A program made the translations under genes and the position numbers. From an uncultured Porphyromonadaceae bacterium (GTDB taxonomy: Bacteria; Bacteroidota; Bacteroidia; Bacteroidales; Muribaculaceae): a stretch of DNA of 15,741 bases. The notes under the pieces are model-generated. The model made no database searches, was not told the origin of the DNA, and saw only the letters and a list, made by a program, of their open reading frames with translations. Positions 1 to 8,409 of this stretch are shown here, piece by piece (the first letter of the stretch is position 1; each line of letters opens with the position of its first letter). The stretch spans positions 1 through 15,741 of the forward strand of contig CAMWRO010000036.1 in the NCBI GenBank assembly GCA_947176615.1, in the 5' to 3' direction.

Positions 1-1
1 A

Positions 2-1840
2 GGATTTATAATCAAGGCGGGTTCTACACAGAGTCTGCTTGACCATACTGTTCAGGTAGGGGTAGTCGAGGCAAAGGATCATCCCGAATGGGAAACGGTT
101 TCCTTTACTTTTGTCCCCGAGAGTGACGGCGAGTATTGTTTCTCGATTTCGTTTACCAACGGACTTGCCGGAGGTAGCGAGCGTCCCGTGGCTCTTGACG
201 ATGTCTCCATCTCGGTTGAAGAATCGTCGGGCGACGACCCCGAGAATCCCGAAACTCCCGCGGGAGGTGCTTTCACGTTAACCTATGATTTTGAAAACGA
301 GGAGGATTTCCCCGGCGAATGGGTCGCAGACGGTTTCAAGCGTGAAGAAGGTGACTACTTCGGTTTCACACCTAAGTCGGGCAGTTACATTATGGGCAAG
401 GCCAGTCCTAAAGTCAATGATGTTATTTTCACTCCGATGATGAAGCTCAAGGGTGGCGAAAAATGCAAAATCGCGTTCAGCTATATCGCTCCCGAAGGCA
501 GCATTTATGTCTACAGTTTCGGCCTGAATGTCAAGGCGGGTACTGCGCAGGATGCCGAGAGCCAGACAATTCAGGTGGGAGAGGTCGAGAAGAAGGGTTA
601 CCCCGACTGGACCGATTTCGAGTTTGAATTTACGCCTGAAAGCGATGGCGACTACTGTTTCTCACTGACCCTTACCGCTTATACGACAGGTAGTGGAAAA
701 AGTGTCGGATTTGACGACTTTGTCATCGCCGGTGTTGCGCCGGGCGGAGATGACGAGCCGGTCGAGCCGGTCGACCCCACCCCGAGCGAGCCTTTCGAGA
801 TCGAAACCAACTTTGATGAGGATGCCGACTTTGCCGATGGTGCCTTTGTGCCCGCCGGATGGCTTAACGAGGCTCCCGGATTCAAGCGCGAGACAAGCGA
901 TTATTTCGGCTATCCCACCAAGTCAGGCGACTATATGCTCGGAGCTATCACCGCAGCTGTCGGTGAAGTGATATATACTCCGATGTACAAACTTGTGGGT
1001 GGCGAGAAAGCTACTATCGAGTTCAGCCTCTTTAGACAAGGAGACATATATGTGCGTTCCTACGGCGTCGATATAAAAGCCGGTAACGCTCAGACCGTTG
1101 AAGCTCAGACCGTGTCAGTCGGTTCGATTGAACCTGACAACGGTGGAAAATGGGTGGACTACAAGTTTGATTTCACCCCTGCCGCCGACGGCGAATACTG
1201 TTTCTCGCTCAATATCACTCACGGACCGGTGGGTAAGGGCCAGTTCATAGCTTTCGATGACATTTTCATTTCGGGCAAGCGTCCTATTGAGGAAAAAGAC
1301 CCTGAAATAGTGCTGGAACCCAACGAAGACAACCTCATGGATTGTATCGACCTTCCTTATATCGAGACATTCTCGGATCCGGAACATTATGACGGAAAGA
1401 GCCATCTCCCCATTGGCTGGCATTCGGTCGGCACATTGGTATGGGTAACTGCAAGCCTTGACAAAGTTCTTCCCGGCGTAGAGGGTCTCTATTATATGGT
1501 AGCTCCTGCCGGAATGTCAGAGCGTGACGAAAAGGCTTTCACTCCTTTCTTCAATCTTGAGGCCGATACTGAATATTCAATCTCGTTCTATACGATGATT
1601 GAGGGCAACTGGGACGATGAAGGCGAATTGCATCTCCCGACTATGCAATTCACTGTCGGTACCGAGCAGGATTCAGAGTTCCATAAGGTTCTCGCCACCT
1701 ATGACGAGCAGCACACCAAGTGGGTCAAGCGCGACTTGACATTTACTCCCCGGATTTCAGGACCTTATTGTTTCTCGTTTGCGGTCTCGGGACCGGCCAA
1801 GGCAGGAATGATAGCTGTCGATTATCTGCAGATTACGGCC
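2..1840 (+). repeat. Four tandem protein modules (about 173-190 codons each) within the surface protein gene
   Basis: The signature (E/D/P)YCFS recurs in one frame, its preceding glycine codon starting at 128, 647, 1190 and 1760. Spacings are 173, 181 and 190 codons. Each is preceded by a phrase of the type W-x-x-(F/Y)-x-F-(D/E)-F-T-P and by a VKAG/IKAG strand in modules 1-3. Module 2 and 3 openings share the patterns GFKRE, YFGF/YFGY and KSG(S/D)Y. Similarity is at protein level, with the DNA diverged, so this is an old duplication rather than a recent one. Module 4 lacks the KAG strand and is the most diverged. Confidence 0.75.
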
Positions 1841-3067
1841 CCCGGTCTGATTCCTCGTGTCGAGCCCTCGTTTGCTCCTGCAAGTATGATTGACCTTTAT
1901 ACTGACAATATGGTTGCTTTCAAGGGTATGCCGATCGAGATTGTAAACACGAGCCGTTATGCCGAATCCTACAAGTGGACTCTGTCGCAAGACGGTTCCG
2001 AGATTGATTCGTCGACCGATGTCAACCCCTCGTTTGTAGTGCCTTCCTCGGGTACTTACAAGATTGGTCTTGAGGCCACCAACACCCGTGGAACACGCTC
2101 GACTTCCAAGACTTATGAAATCTCGGTTATCGGTGAAGACGAGAGCGCGACCGATTGTGCCCTTCACCTGCACAACAGCAGCAGTGACATGCTTGTTGAC
2201 CGCGGGCAGGTTCCGGCCTTTGACACAGATTCAGAAGGTGACTTCATAACAGGCTATAACCACTACTATTTCAATTTCGCTCAGCGTTATAACTTCTCTG
2301 ACGATATGGAGGTGTGGATTCGCCAAGTATCTTTCTGGGTTGCAGAACGCCGCTATCGTAATATCACCACCACTTATTCCGATGACCGTGAAAAGAGTTT
2401 CGCGATGGTACTGTATGGCGCGAAAGAGGATGGTAGCCTTGATCCCCGGAAGGTATTTGGTCGTGTCGACATGACTATGGGTGAAGCGCTTGGCGCATCG
2501 GGTCTCGGCTCTATCTCGGCTGAAGGACGCTTTATCGAGTTCCCCGAGCCGGTTAAAGTTTCAGGCACGGTGTATATCGCAATGGAGTTTGACCCATCGT
2601 TGACTATCGATGCCGAAGATGTCAATCTCGGTCGCTCTTACTTCGCCACTACCGCGGTGAAATTCGGTCACGGAGTCACCGGCCTTTATGCACAGCCCTA
2701 CGCTGTTCCCGAAGGCTCGTTAATCTCGGCCGACGGCGGATGGTACAGCATCGACAATCTCGATATCACGAAGAAAGGCTACGGAGCCGGATGGCAACTC
2801 TGGATTTCACTGAACGACCCCAAGCAGAGTGGCGTGGCCGTCAACCAGTTTGGCGAAATCGTCTTTGCTGCCCGTTTTGTCAATTCCGAAATCCTTTCGG
2901 TGAGCGGTACTGCCGAGGGCGAGACTATCTCGGTCTACAATGTCTCCGGACAGCTTGTTGCTCAAGCCCGTGCTTCAAAGGACAGCACCGAAATCGAGGC
3001 TTCGCATCTTCCCAATGGCATCTATATCGTCAAAGGTGAAGCCGGTTCTATTAAAGTTGTGAAATAA
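2..3067 (+). CDS. Multi-domain surface protein (choice-of-anchor-J-like modules, PKD, C-terminal sorting domain), 5' partial
   Basis: The reading frame is open from base 2 and the bases before the first internal ATG (188) encode a recognisable part of the first repeat module, so the true start lies upstream of the window. Visible order: end of module 1 (to about 225), module 2 (about 284-736), module 3 (about 803-1285), a more divergent module 4 (about 1340-1840), a PKD/Ig-like domain (about 1870-2125), an unassigned beta-rich domain (about 2150-2800), and a C-terminal domain (about 2870-3067) ending GSIKVVK. Each module ends with a strand reading (E/D/P)YCFS followed by DDxxI, as in cleaved-adhesin/choice-of-anchor-J beta-sandwiches. 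Acidic Pro-rich linkers such as DDEPVEPVDPTP join the modules. The tail (ISVYNVSGQLV, LPNGIYIVKG) fits the type A type-IX-secretion sorting domain. Probably a secreted or cell-surface binding protein; the ligand is unknown. It precedes the M6 protease on the same strand by 84 bases, with a hairpin between. Confidence 0.85.
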   Translation, partial: GFIIKAGSTQSLLDHTVQVGVVEAKDHPEWETVSFTFVPESDGEYCFSISFTNGLAGGSERPVALDDVSISVEESSGDDPENPETPAGGAFTLTYDFENEEDFPGEWVADGFKREEGDYFGFTPKSGSYIMGKASPKVNDVIFTPMMKLKGGEKCKIAFSYIAPEGSIYVYSFGLNVKAGTAQDAESQTIQVGEVEKKGYPDWTDFEFEFTPESDGDYCFSLTLTAYTTGSGKSVGFDDFVIAGVAPGGDDEPVEPVDPTPSEPFEIETNFDEDADFADGAFVPAGWLNEAPGFKRETSDYFGYPTKSGDYMLGAITAAVGEVIYTPMYKLVGGEKATIEFSLFRQGDIYVRSYGVDIKAGNAQTVEAQTVSVGSIEPDNGGKWVDYKFDFTPAADGEYCFSLNITHGPVGKGQFIAFDDIFISGKRPIEEKDPEIVLEPNEDNLMDCIDLPYIETFSDPEHYDGKSHLPIGWHSVGTLVWVTASLDKVLPGVEGLYYMVAPAGMSERDEKAFTPFFNLEADTEYSISFYTMIEGNWDDEGELHLPTMQFTVGTEQDSEFHKVLATYDEQHTKWVKRDLTFTPRISGPYCFSFAVSGPAKAGMIAVDYLQITAPGLIPRVEPSFAPASMIDLYTDNMVAFKGMPIEIVNTSRYAESYKWTLSQDGSEIDSSTDVNPSFVVPSSGTYKIGLEATNTRGTRSTSKTYEISVIGEDESATDCALHLHNSSSDMLVDRGQVPAFDTDSEGDFITGYNHYYFNFAQRYNFSDDMEVWIRQVSFWVAERRYRNITTTYSDDREKSFAMVLYGAKEDGSLDPRKVFGRVDMTMGEALGASGLGSISAEGRFIEFPEPVKVSGTVYIAMEFDPSLTIDAEDVNLGRSYFATTAVKFGHGVTGLYAQPYAVPEGSLISADGGWYSIDNLDITKKGYGAGWQLWISLNDPKQSGVAVNQFGEIVFAARFVNSEILSVSGTAEGETISVYNVSGQLVAQARASKDSTEIEASHLPNGIYIVKGEAGSIKVVK

Positions 3068-3080
3068 CCTCTTATTATCT

Positions 3081-3130
3081 GATGCAAAGACGCACTGATG
3101 CTTTATGAAAGCTCAATGCGTCTTTGCATC
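3081..3130 (+). terminator. Long nested hairpin between the surface protein and M6 protease genes
   Basis: Arms GATGCAAAGACGCA (3081-3094) and TGCGTCTTTGCATC (3117-3130) are perfect 14-bp complements. Inside them GCTTT-ATG-AAAGC (3100-3112) pairs again, so almost the whole 50 bases can fold into one stem with one mismatch and one bulge. It starts 13 bases after the upstream stop codon. No T-run follows, so a terminator is likely but an RNA-stability hairpin is possible. Both arms end in the string TTTGCATC read outward, which also follows two -7 boxes elsewhere in this window. Confidence 0.55.
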
Positions 3131-3151
3131 ATTCAGTAGCTCGATTAATAT

Positions 3152-5974
3152 ATGTCTCGATTGAAATTTATAACAACTTGTGCGGCAGTGCTGTTAGGAG
3201 TTGCCGGTGCACATGCTGTCCCTGCCTGTCCGTCACCGGTAGAAGTCGTGCAGCCCGACGGAAGTGTCGTGACCGTCACGCTGAAAGGTGACGAGCATTT
3301 TAACTGGGCCGTGTCGGGTGACGGATATACGCTGCTGCGTGACGGCAGCGGCTATCTCGTGTATGCCGAGTCTCGCGCCGGCAGGCTTGAACCGTCGGCA
3401 TTGCGTTATCGCGACGGAAATTCGTCAGAAGCATCATTTCTCGGAATCAGACCGGGTCTGAATTTTAACGCGTCACAGATCAGGGAATCTTCCTCACCGC
3501 GAAAACTCTCCGATGCCGGTTTTAACACTCAGATTGACGGAACCTTCCCTTCCAAGGGGGAGCGCAAACTGTTGATGCTGTTGCTCAACTACAAAGATAC
3601 ATCCCCGAGGTTTGCCAAGGAGGATTTTGACATGTACATGAATGGCGAGAAACATGCCGGAATAGGCAGTTTTCGTGACTATTATCTTGAAAATTCCTAT
3701 GGTCAGCTTGACATAACCACGACCGTGACGCGGTGGATTACGCTCCCCTATGAAAAAAGTCATTACGGGGCCGACGGTGCGCTTGCCATGATAGCCGACG
3801 CGCTCCATCTCATTGACGGAGAGATTGATTTCCGCCAATTTGATAATGACGGCGACGGTATTCTCGACGGCCTCGCGGTCATTCATCAGGGGGCGGGGCA
3901 GGAGGCAACCGGCTCGGCCGGCGACATCTGGTCACATTCGAGCACGATTTACGGGATGGAGTTTGACGGAATCCAAGTCAGACGTTACACCATTCAGCCT
4001 GAACTGCTCGGAAAAGACCAGACCAAGATGTCGACAATAGGGGTGATGTGTCACGAGTTTGGCCACAATCTTGGCGCCCCTGACTTCTATGATACCGATT
4101 ATTCGCTGAGTGGCGGTGACTTTCCCGGAACAGGAGTGTGGGACCTTATGGGTTCCGGAGCATGGAACGGTGAGTATGGCGACCGCCCGGCGGGAATCAA
4201 TATGTGGCAGAAAATCCAGCTCGGGTGGGTCACTCCGGTAACGCTTGGCGAGCCGGTGAGCGTGGAAGGGATGAAAGGTTCTACTTTTGTGCCTGAGGCT
4301 TATCGGTTTGACTGTACGTTGCCCGGTGAATATTTTGTGATAGAGAACCGCAGGCGCGAGGGTGAATTTGACCGCGCGTTGCCCGGGGAAGGACTGCTGG
4401 TGTATCATGTCAACGAGTCGCTGGTCGATGAAAATCTTGTTGGCAACACGATTAACAGTTCGTTTCCGCAGGCGGTTTACACCGTCTGTGCCGGATCGAT
4501 GTGTGACCCGGACACTGACAGCTACACCTACGGGGCGGTTGACAGTGACATCGCGCCTTTCCCCGGCTCGGCAGCCGTAACGTCGTTCAATGACCGCACT
4601 CTGCCGTCCACACGTTCCGTTTCGGGGCGCTATACCTATAAAGGTCTTGACAACATAGTGGAAAATCTTGACGGGACGGTGGATTTTGACTTTTTGTGTG
4701 ACGAAGAGCCTGCCTCACCGCGCAATTTTACCGCCACGTCGCGTCGCGGAGTCGTCACCCTCTCGTGGGATGCTCCCGAGGGTGATGACAAGCCGGTGTG
4801 TTACAATCTGTTTCGCAACGGCCAGTTGCTATCCGGTGTCGAGGGAACATCCTATGTTGATGATGCAATCGGGAATCAGACCCTCTTGTCCTATACGGTT
4901 GATGCCGAATATCGGTCGGGACTTGTGTCGCCATATGTCGCGACAGAAGCGAGGATTCCGTCCAACCGCATTGTTTCGCTTGACCACATCGTGGCCGATA
5001 ATGGCAGTGTAGAGCTGTCGTGGGAACTTGACACCCGCCTGACCCGCATGAACGATGATGAGGAAAATTTTGAGATGGTCGACCTGCCGGTGTCGTCGAT
5101 GGATTATGTACACCGTTTCCGTGCCGAGGATCTGGCGGTTTACAAGGGATATAAAATCCGTCGAGTGGCGTTTTATCCTTGTCAGTCGCAGAATGAGCTG
5201 AAATGCACGCTGCGGGTGTGGGAATCGGAACCCGGTGCCGATGCCCCGGCTCAGCTTGTGTCAGAACGTGTGCTGAAAGAGTTTGGCAACATGGTGTGGA
5301 ACAATATCGTGTTGACAAAATCGGTCGAAGTCACAGCTGACAAAGACCTGTGGATAGGGGTTCATTATGAATCGGCGGTGACCAATGTCACCGTGCTCAC
5401 CGACAAGGGCCCTGCCGTGAAAGGATATGGCGACCTCGTCAGCTACGACGGCAAGACTTGGACTACCGATATGCGTCTTAACGGCAATATATTCGGATAT
5501 GCGACTTTGGCAAAACCCGCAATCGAGCCCGACCGCGAAATTGTTGTTCCCGTCGGGGATGCCGATGCGGAAATCGACATGTTTTATCCCTATGCATTTG
5601 CCGTCTATCGTGACGGGAACCTTTTGGGAACGACTTTGTCAGGCTCGTTTGTTGACGGGAATCCGGGTGAAGGAACACATCTGTATTCCGTATCGGGACT
5701 ATTCAAGGGAGATAACGAATCCCGCGGGGTGGACTTGGAGGTTGACCTCGGATCTTCCGGAATATCGGATGTCGTGACAGATGGCGTCCTTGCAGTAGAG
5801 ATTGCGGGACGGGAAGTCAGCCTGCCCCGATATGAAGGGCATCTCGTTGTGGCCGCCGTAGACGGCACGTTGATTTATTGCGGAGATTATGCTGCGGGGC
5901 AGACTGTGACAGTCGCACCGGGAGTGTATGTCTTCAGAACCGACAACTCGACAATAAAGGTTCTGGTCAAGTAA
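3152..5974 (+). CDS. Secreted M6-family (immune inhibitor A-like) zinc metalloprotease with FN3 and C-terminal sorting domain
   Basis: 940 residues. The signal peptide has a hydrophobic core at about residues 6-20 and a likely cleavage after AHA (22). The catalytic domain spans about 130-500, with the zinc site HEFGHNLGAPD (H301, E302, H305, D311) and a Met-turn WDLMGSG (M333), as in M6 peptidases. An Asp-rich loop DNDGDGILDG (231-240) looks calcium-binding. A fibronectin type III domain lies at about 520-606 (SWDAPEG, YNLFRNG), then a beta-rich jelly-roll-like region (about 615-800). The last 65 or so residues (GVYVFRT...IKVLVK) resemble the sorting tail of the upstream gene. Expected role: hydrolysis of extracellular proteins at the cell surface or outside the cell, with substrate unknown. 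The M at 3152 is chosen because the signal peptide follows at once. No clear Shine-Dalgarno sequence or -33/-7 promoter was seen in the 84-base gap. Confidence 0.9.
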   Translation: MSRLKFITTCAAVLLGVAGAHAVPACPSPVEVVQPDGSVVTVTLKGDEHFNWAVSGDGYTLLRDGSGYLVYAESRAGRLEPSALRYRDGNSSEASFLGIRPGLNFNASQIRESSSPRKLSDAGFNTQIDGTFPSKGERKLLMLLLNYKDTSPRFAKEDFDMYMNGEKHAGIGSFRDYYLENSYGQLDITTTVTRWITLPYEKSHYGADGALAMIADALHLIDGEIDFRQFDNDGDGILDGLAVIHQGAGQEATGSAGDIWSHSSTIYGMEFDGIQVRRYTIQPELLGKDQTKMSTIGVMCHEFGHNLGAPDFYDTDYSLSGGDFPGTGVWDLMGSGAWNGEYGDRPAGINMWQKIQLGWVTPVTLGEPVSVEGMKGSTFVPEAYRFDCTLPGEYFVIENRRREGEFDRALPGEGLLVYHVNESLVDENLVGNTINSSFPQAVYTVCAGSMCDPDTDSYTYGAVDSDIAPFPGSAAVTSFNDRTLPSTRSVSGRYTYKGLDNIVENLDGTVDFDFLCDEEPASPRNFTATSRRGVVTLSWDAPEGDDKPVCYNLFRNGQLLSGVEGTSYVDDAIGNQTLLSYTVDAEYRSGLVSPYVATEARIPSNRIVSLDHIVADNGSVELSWELDTRLTRMNDDEENFEMVDLPVSSMDYVHRFRAEDLAVYKGYKIRRVAFYPCQSQNELKCTLRVWESEPGADAPAQLVSERVLKEFGNMVWNNIVLTKSVEVTADKDLWIGVHYESAVTNVTVLTDKGPAVKGYGDLVSYDGKTWTTDMRLNGNIFGYATLAKPAIEPDREIVVPVGDADAEIDMFYPYAFAVYRDGNLLGTTLSGSFVDGNPGEGTHLYSVSGLFKGDNESRGVDLEVDLGSSGISDVVTDGVLAVEIAGREVSLPRYEGHLVVAAVDGTLIYCGDYAAGQTVTVAPGVYVFRTDNSTIKVLVK

Positions 5975-5990
5975 CCTCGGTTGAGTAAGA

Positions 5991-6053
5991 CGACCGGAAA
6001 ATGTAAAAGGTCTGCCTGATTGTTTCGGGCAGGCCTTTTACATTTTCTGGTCG
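5991..6053. terminator. Bidirectional terminator hairpin between convergent genes, 26-bp stem
   Basis: Left arm 5991-6016 and right arm 6028-6053 are complementary over 26 positions with only two wobble positions (5996/6048 and 6011/6033, G·U on the + strand). The loop is about 11 bases. On the + strand it follows the protease stop by 16 bases, and a run of T occurs at 6059-6064. On the minus strand the sequence after the inner stem is CCTTTTACATTTT, also suitable for termination. The right arm contains the last five codons and stop of the ClC gene. Confidence 0.85.
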
Positions 6054-7405
6054 CGGAGTTTTTTGCGGTCCGAGTAGATGGTTTCGAGGCGGGAAAGGCG
6101 CACGATGCCGAAAGCTGTTGTAGCGGTCACGACAACCGGCAGGAGGAAAGAGTAGGATGCTGTCATTTCGATGGTCAGGAATATGGCCATCATGGGGGCG
6201 CGGATTGCTCCGGCCATGACCCCGGCCATGCCGAGCAGGGCGAGGATTCCGACGGGGAGCCGGAGGCCGAAAAGAGTGTTGAGCAATGTCGCGAAGAAGA
6301 ATCCGGCCACGCTTCCGGCAAAGAGCGTGGGGGCAAAGTCTCCGGCCACGCCGCCGCCGCTGTTGGTCGACGAAGTCGCAAAGCATTTGGCAAGCAGAAT
6401 CCCTGCGGCAATCAGTACCAGTATCCACGCGTCGGGCAGCGCGGAGTTGAGGAATGTGCCGAGGGCAATGTCGCTGCCGTGACCGTTGATGATTTTCCCG
6501 ACGACTCCGTATCCCTCGCCATAAAGGGCCGGGAATAGAAACACAAGGAGCGAGAGGATGCCCCCCGCGACGAGGTTCTTGACCCACGGATTTCCGAGCC
6601 GGTTGAGGAAATTCTCGACCTTTTTCATGATGTAGCTGTAATACAGTGAGTAACATCCGCAGAAGATGCCGAGCAGGAGCGCCCACGGAAGCAGCGCGGT
6701 GTCAAACGTCGGCATCGGGGCTGAAAACGCGAGGTCTATAGTGCACCCCGAGAGGATGTAGGCGGTCAGTGCCGAGGTGAGGCACGCGACGAGCAGCGCG
6801 ATTACCGCCACTGTCGACAGCGGGAGCTGCAACACTTCGAGCGTGAACAGCATTCCCCCGACGGGAGCTTTGAAAATTCCGGCAATTCCCGCCCCGGCAC
6901 CGCAGCCGGTCATTATAATCAGCAGGTGGGGCGACAGTCGGCATGCCTTGCCGATGTTGCTGCCGATGGCCGCGCCGGTGGTGGCGATGGGACCCTCGGA
7001 ACCCGCCGAGCCGCCGAAACCGAGCGTAAACGTGCTGGCAATGAAGGGCGAGTAGATTAACTTGCCGCTGAGACGGTAGACGCGCTGCCTGAATCCGAGA
7101 ATCATCTTGCGCACCCCGTGGGCGATATTGCGGTGAATCACATAACGCATGAATATTCCCGACAGCAGAATCCCGGCGAGCGGGATGAACAGGAAGGTAT
7201 AGTCGGGTCCGTAGTCACTGAACCGCTCGGTGAGCCATCCCGATACAGTCGCAATCGAGCGTTTTAACAGAAAGGCCGTCGTTCCGGTGAGCAGTCCCGT
7301 CACACATGCGAGGATGAACATGAAAGGCGTGTCGCCCACATGTCTCCGCCGCCACTCGACGCCTCGGTAGAACTCATCCCTTAATCTGTTAAAAATAGTT
7401 GCCAT
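6038..7405 (-). CDS. ClC-family chloride channel/transporter, no CBS domains
   Basis: 455 residues counted from ATG 7405, where MATIFNRL begins. The frame is open further up to 7480, but that extension is basic, Cys-rich and runs towards the previous gene's terminator hairpin. About ten or more hydrophobic segments are visible. ClC landmarks: GSAGSEGPIA (132-141) holding the gating glutamate E137, GIFKAPVGGMLFTLE (176-190), GVAGDFAPTLFAG, a second RAPMMAIFLTIE, and a terminal pore tyrosine (TIYSD, Y444). Departures: the Ser-bearing GSGIP pore motif of standard ClCs appears here as IAHGV (94-98), GREGP is GSEGP, and the position of the internal proton glutamate (E203 in the E. coli protein) is V191. 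Role: anion movement across the inner membrane; channel versus exchanger cannot be settled here. It ends inside a shared terminator, 46 bases after the small membrane gene. Confidence 0.9.
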   Translation of the reverse strand: MATIFNRLRDEFYRGVEWRRRHVGDTPFMFILACVTGLLTGTTAFLLKRSIATVSGWLTERFSDYGPDYTFLFIPLAGILLSGIFMRYVIHRNIAHGVRKMILGFRQRVYRLSGKLIYSPFIASTFTLGFGGSAGSEGPIATTGAAIGSNIGKACRLSPHLLIIMTGCGAGAGIAGIFKAPVGGMLFTLEVLQLPLSTVAVIALLVACLTSALTAYILSGCTIDLAFSAPMPTFDTALLPWALLLGIFCGCYSLYYSYIMKKVENFLNRLGNPWVKNLVAGGILSLLVFLFPALYGEGYGVVGKIINGHGSDIALGTFLNSALPDAWILVLIAAGILLAKCFATSSTNSGGGVAGDFAPTLFAGSVAGFFFATLLNTLFGLRLPVGILALLGMAGVMAGAIRAPMMAIFLTIEMTASYSFLLPVVVTATTAFGIVRLSRLETIYSDRKKLRDQKM

Positions 7406-7437
7406 ACTAAAATAACAACCGCGTCGGCAATAGGGTT

Positions 7438-7465
7438 TATCGCCGATTGTTTTATGTCGGCGATA
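7438..7465 (-). terminator. Hairpin at the end of the small membrane protein gene
   Basis: TATCGCCGA (7438-7446) and TCGGCGATA (7457-7465) form a perfect 9-bp stem with a 10-base loop, overlapping the stop codon of the small membrane protein (7452-7454). On the minus strand it is followed by AACCC, not a T-run, so it may be an attenuator or mRNA-end hairpin rather than a strong terminator. It sits 32 bases before the ClC start. Confidence 0.5.
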
Positions 7466-7703
7466 TTTTATTGATGGCAAAAATGAGGACGCATTGAATC
7501 AGTATTGCCAGACCGAGAACAATAAGAACTTTTTTCTTGTGAGGGGTACGCCCGCGAATAGCAAAGAAATATAAGCTAATCATTTCTGCCACAACACAGA
7601 CATAAGCAATCCATTGTAACCCTCCCGGTGGTCTTATAATCCACCATGAGGATATAATGTATACAGCGGCAGATACGGTTTTTATTAGGTCTTGCTTATT
7701 CAT
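7452..7703 (-). CDS. Small three-helix membrane protein, function unknown
   Basis: 83 residues from ATG 7703 (MNKQDLIKT). An in-frame ATG at 7733 would add ten polar residues and is less likely. Three hydrophobic segments are visible, near residues 9-24, 30-48 and 58-78. A WW pair and a PPGG turn lie between the first two, and a basic loop RGRTPHKKK before the third suggests that this loop is cytoplasmic. I do not recognise the family. It lies 62 bases after the glucosaminidase gene and 46 before ClC, so it may be cotranscribed with either. Base composition is more A/T-rich than the neighbours (many TTA/ATA-type codons), which may mark a more recently gained gene. Confidence 0.6.
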   Translation of the reverse strand: MNKQDLIKTVSAAVYIISSWWIIRPPGGLQWIAYVCVVAEMISLYFFAIRGRTPHKKKVLIVLGLAILIQCVLIFAINKISPT

Positions 7704-7765
7704 AGTTGTTTCATTTATTTCCTTAATAAACATACAGATAAAACTGAATGTTTATTGAACCCCTC

Positions 7766-8368
7766 TTACTCGGGGATGATGACTTCGATGCGCTCGATGG
7801 TCTTGGTGGGGGTGAGGGAGGGGTCGATGCGGAAATCGGCGAGGCGGTTGTAGATTGTCAGGATGTCGCGGCCATAGCGGGTGTTCATGGCCCAGCGGCC
7901 CGATAGTGATTCCCATGTGGGTGCGCAGCCGCGGTTGACAAGGTTGAAACGGGGGTCGACAAGAGGTTCGTCGTCGGGGAGCTCACAGTCGGTCGCGTAG
8001 GCAAAGAGGTGCTGTATCATCGCCGTCACACCCTCATAGGCCGACGAGAAGCTGCATCCTTTCTTGCCGCGTTTTCTCACCCCGAGGCCGCAATAGTTGT
8101 GGTCGTCGGCAGTCACGGCAGTGCCGTTTTCAAACTTGAACCACCCTGTCTCGATGATGGCCTGACACAGGGCGATGTCGCCCCGGATGTTGTAGAGGTT
8201 TCCCACTTCATAGAATGCCTCGGCTGTCTCGCGCGGAAAATCGGGGTTGTGGGAGAGGACAAACTGCCACATCTGTTCGGGGCCAATCTCGCATTGGCCT
8301 GTAATCGGTGTCGCGGCATGACACAGGGCCGCAATCGACAATAGCAGTGATGTGATGAACGGTCTCAT
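7766..8368 (-). CDS. Exported glucosaminidase (GH73-like) peptidoglycan hydrolase
   Basis: 200 residues from ATG 8368 (MRPFITSLL). The signal peptide ends about AHA/T near residue 18-20. The mature protein has the glucosaminidase fold landmarks: IALCQAIIETGWFKF with the likely catalytic Glu73, then NYCGLGVRK (91-99), SAYEGVTAMIQHL (109-121), and WAMNTRYG (159-166). The family (mannosyl-glycoprotein endo-beta-N-acetylglucosaminidase domain) cleaves GlcNAc-MurNAc bonds in peptidoglycan. At this length the protein is little more than the catalytic domain, without LysM or SH3 cell-wall-binding modules. Six cysteines in the mature part (26, 68, 93, 105, 128, 148) suggest disulfides in the periplasm. 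An in-frame ATG at 8404 would put the -7 promoter box inside the coding region and is rejected. Confidence 0.85.
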   Translation of the reverse strand: MRPFITSLLLSIAALCHAATPITGQCEIGPEQMWQFVLSHNPDFPRETAEAFYEVGNLYNIRGDIALCQAIIETGWFKFENGTAVTADDHNYCGLGVRKRGKKGCSFSSAYEGVTAMIQHLFAYATDCELPDDEPLVDPRFNLVNRGCAPTWESLSGRWAMNTRYGRDILTIYNRLADFRIDPSLTPTKTIERIEVIIPE

Positions 8369-8374
8369 TGATTG

Positions 8375-8405
8375 CAAAAATAATAATTCATAACCATCGG
8401 ACAAA
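8375..8405 (-). promoter_or_regulatory. Bacteroidetes-type promoter for the glucosaminidase gene
   Basis: Read on the minus strand: TTTG at 8405-8402, a 19-base spacer, then TATTTTTG (TAnnTTTG) at 8382-8375. This matches the -33/-7 consensus of the Bacteroidetes primary sigma factor. The box ends 6 bases before the ATG at 8368, so the transcript would be leaderless or nearly so. The -33 box abuts the T-rich tail of the upstream terminator. Confidence 0.6.
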
Positions 8406-8409
8406 ATAA

